Source: Candidatus Fermentibacteraceae bacterium (GTDB taxonomy: Bacteria; Fermentibacterota; Fermentibacteria; Fermentibacterales; JCC-6). From it: a DNA stretch of 7,161 nt. The DNA lies in NCBI GenBank assembly GCA_030596465.1, contig JAUVJW010000092.1, forward strand, positions 1-7,161, in the 5' to 3' direction. The position numbers were made by a program, and so were the translations under genes. Positions 5,709 through 7,161 of the stretch are shown piece by piece; position 1 is the stretch's first letter; each line of letters begins with the position of its first letter. The notes below the pieces were generated by a model. The model had not been told where the DNA came from and did not search any database. It worked only from the letters and a program-made list of their open reading frames with translations.

Positions 5709-6782
5709 TCAGTGAATGAAGGTACTTCTAAAGTTGATAGACTCTCCATCAGTATACAGGAAAATATTGCCTTGGCGATCAGTTCGCAAGATTCCCGCTC
5801 CGGTGCTTTCCCAGCCCTGAATAACATCCCTGTGAGGATGGCCGAAGGGATTGTTTCTGCCACAGCAGAATACGGCAAATTGAGGGGCGGTTTTTCTGAA
5901 CCAGGGAGGAAAGAGCGAACTTCTACTGCCATGGTGGGGCACTTTCATAACTGTTACCGGGGTCTGGGTTGGAGTCATTCGTATAATGGTCTCATTTTCA
6001 ATATCTCCAGTTAAAAGAAGAGTGAAATTGCCACAGGTTACCAGGAAAACAGCAGAGGCCTCATTTGGACTACTGGCGCCACGTTCAATCCATACTACTT
6101 CAAGAGAGACTTCATCTGACAAATTCCATCTGTCCTCTCCGGAAAGAACCGAATATCCGCAACCGGAATCAAGAACGTATTGAAGCAAACCTTCGTACAC
6201 CGAAGACGCAAAATCAATTCCGGGATCATAAAGCATGTCGCAATGAAATACCTCCAGAGCATCCCTGCACCCGCCAATATGATCTGCGTGCGGATGTGTA
6301 AAAATAACCACAGACAAAGAATCAATTCCGCATTCTTTCAGTCGCTGTACAACAGGCGCCCTCATTGCACCTGTGCCCGGAGGACCTCCATCAATCAACC
6401 ATCTGCTCTCCCCGGCCTGAAGAAATATGGCATCTCCGTTGCCTATGTCTAGAAATATCACTGTAAGGAGAGTATCGGCAGGCAAACCCTCTATAAGAAA
6501 ATGGGAGGTCTCCGGCGGAACATCCGGACTTGTTGCTACTATATAAGGAAGCAGGGTTTCAAGTGTTGCTGGACCTATCCCTGAGACATAAACAAGCTCA
6601 TCCACGGAAGCGAAGAACGATATGGTTTCTCTGTACTCAACTATTGCCGATGCTGTAGAATGGCCAATGCCGTGCAATCTGCGAAGCTCTTCCTCCGAAG
6701 CGGAGTTCACATCCAGAGGAAGAGGGTCCAAAAGCGTTGATATCGCAGCAACCAGCAATAATAACATGATAGGACTTGACAC
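5709..6782 (-). CDS. Secreted ComEA-type HhH / ComEC-type metallo-beta-lactamase fusion
   Basis: Three parts are visible in 357 residues. Residues 1-18 are hydrophobic and look like a signal peptide. Residues 24-81 form a ComEA-like double helix-hairpin-helix (DVNSASEEELRRLHGIG at 24-40, SGIGPATLE at 67-75), a DNA-binding fold. Residues 107-350 are a metallo-beta-lactamase of the ComEC C-terminal type: FLDIGNGDAIF (110-120), LIDGG (129-133), HPHADH (163-168), GD (259-260) and KVPHHGS (280-286). The metal ligands appear intact. ComEC relatives usually read DVGQGDA where this has DIGNGDA. The ComEC membrane channel is absent. A secreted DNA-binding nuclease or phosphodiesterase is the likely role. 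The start at 6780-6782 is GTG; an ATG at 6765-6767 is the alternative and neither has a clear SD. It is first in the operon, 9 bp before the permease. Confidence 0.88.
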   Translation of the reverse strand: MSSPIMLLLLVAAISTLLDPLPLDVNSASEEELRRLHGIGHSTASAIVEYRETISFFASVDELVYVSGIGPATLETLLPYIVATSPDVPPETSHFLIEGLPADTLLTVIFLDIGNGDAIFLQAGESRWLIDGGPPGTGAMRAPVVQRLKECGIDSLSVVIFTHPHADHIGGCRDALEVFHCDMLYDPGIDFASSVYEGLLQYVLDSGCGYSVLSGEDRWNLSDEVSLEVVWIERGASSPNEASAVFLVTCGNFTLLLTGDIENETIIRMTPTQTPVTVMKVPHHGSRSSLFPPWFRKTAPQFAVFCCGRNNPFGHPHRDVIQGWESTGAGILRTDRQGNIFLYTDGESINFRSTFIH

Positions 6783-6842
6783 CCGCTCTCGGGTTAGAGA
6801 ATGTATATGCTCAATATACTTGAAACAAGGAGGAATTCCATT
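6783..6842. promoter_or_regulatory. Divergent intergenic region with hairpin
   Basis: These 60 bp must drive both the minus-strand operon and the plus-strand gene. A perfect 5-bp hairpin (ACCCG/CGGGT, 6781-6794, loop of four) touches the GTG start of the operon's first gene and could mask it. Possible -10 boxes are TGTATA (6802-6807, reads TATACA on minus) and TATACT (6815-6820, plus), but neither has a convincing -35 at the right distance; a TTGACA at 6776-6781 (plus) is poorly spaced from both. AAGGAGGA (6827-6834) is the SD of the plus-strand gene. Confidence 0.4.
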
Positions 6843-7161
6843 TTGAATAAATACTTTTTTGTAGGCCTGATGATTTTTTCAACCCTTGCATCCGCCGGAC
6901 ATTTGCGCCTGGAGGACAGAGGTTATGATACTATTGCTTATGTCCGTGAAGATGGAAGAATAGAGGATGCATCTTTTTTTCCGCTGGGCAGAATTGTAAC
7001 CGAAGAGGATACTGAAAGAATCCGTATTGAAGATGCAAGTTTCAACACTCTGGGCTATGTGGATGAAAATGAGTTTCTTGACAGTTTCGAAGACCGTATT
7101 TTTGAATTAACATCAGACGGAAGACTGAAGAATCATCGTTTCCGTGATGTTGCAATTATCA
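6843..7161 (+). CDS. Exported protein with short internal repeats (partial, N-terminal)
   Basis: A TTG at 6843-6845 lies 8 nt after a strong SD (AAGGAGGA, 6827-6834). The frame is open for 106 codons to the window edge, so the stop is not seen. The product starts with a clear signal peptide (MNKYFFVGLMIFSTLASA, 1-18). The mature part has a repeated pattern: GRIEDASFFPLGRI (about 41-54) and IRIEDASFNTLGYV (about 61-74), with weaker echoes before and after (RLEDRGYDTIAYV, RIFELTSDGRL). The pattern of a short strand, a turn and LGxV recalls beta-flower-type repeat proteins, but that is a tentative comparison. No enzyme motif is visible. It is transcribed away from the HhH/metallo-beta-lactamase operon and may share its control region. 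Confidence 0.78.
   Translation, partial: MNKYFFVGLMIFSTLASAGHLRLEDRGYDTIAYVREDGRIEDASFFPLGRIVTEEDTERIRIEDASFNTLGYVDENEFLDSFEDRIFELTSDGRLKNHRFRDVAII

Overview
The window looks like chromosomal DNA of a Gram-negative bacterium, probably from an FCB-type or neighbouring uncultivated phylum. The main clue is a PorV/PorQ-like outer-membrane protein with its signal peptide and a Bacteroidota/Fibrobacterota-style N-terminal motif. TTG and GTG starts with good Shine-Dalgarno (SD) sites also occur. The taxonomic call is inference; no rRNA or marker gene is present.

Layout, left to right. (1) Positions 1-487 hold a broken gene. The N-terminal Fic_N domain of a Fic-family protein (minus strand) stops matching its family at about 163/164. 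From there to the window edge lies what looks like the 5' end of an insertion sequence: a promoter, a hairpin that would hide the SD site, and the first 23 codons of a probable transposase. (2) Positions 698-2519 look like a small cassette bounded by a 39-bp exact direct repeat. The right copy is the 3' end of an intact initiator tRNA gene plus part of its terminator. The left copy is an isolated 3' fragment of that tRNA with its own terminator. The cassette carries one AAA-type ATPase gene and, upstream of it, two 74-bp tandem repeats plus a partial third at an exact 82-bp period. No integrase is visible. (3) Positions 2495-2611 hold initiator tRNA-fMet with a near-consensus promoter. (4) Positions 2620-6782 are a compact minus-strand operon: a secreted helix-hairpin-helix/metallo-beta-lactamase (ComEA-ComEC-like) protein, two sugar-type ABC permeases overlapping by 4 bp, a small exported protein and the PorV-like protein, with gaps of 9 bp or less. 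(5) A divergent plus-strand gene starts at 6843 and runs off the window; it encodes an exported protein with short internal repeats.

The operon would place a transporter and an outer-membrane protein in one transcript, but the solute-binding protein and ABC ATPase are absent here, so the substrate cannot be named. The left 2.5 kb is accessory DNA inserted at or near a tRNA. The cassette is the best candidate for something undescribed: a very small tRNA-anchored unit made of one ATPase and iteron-like repeats.
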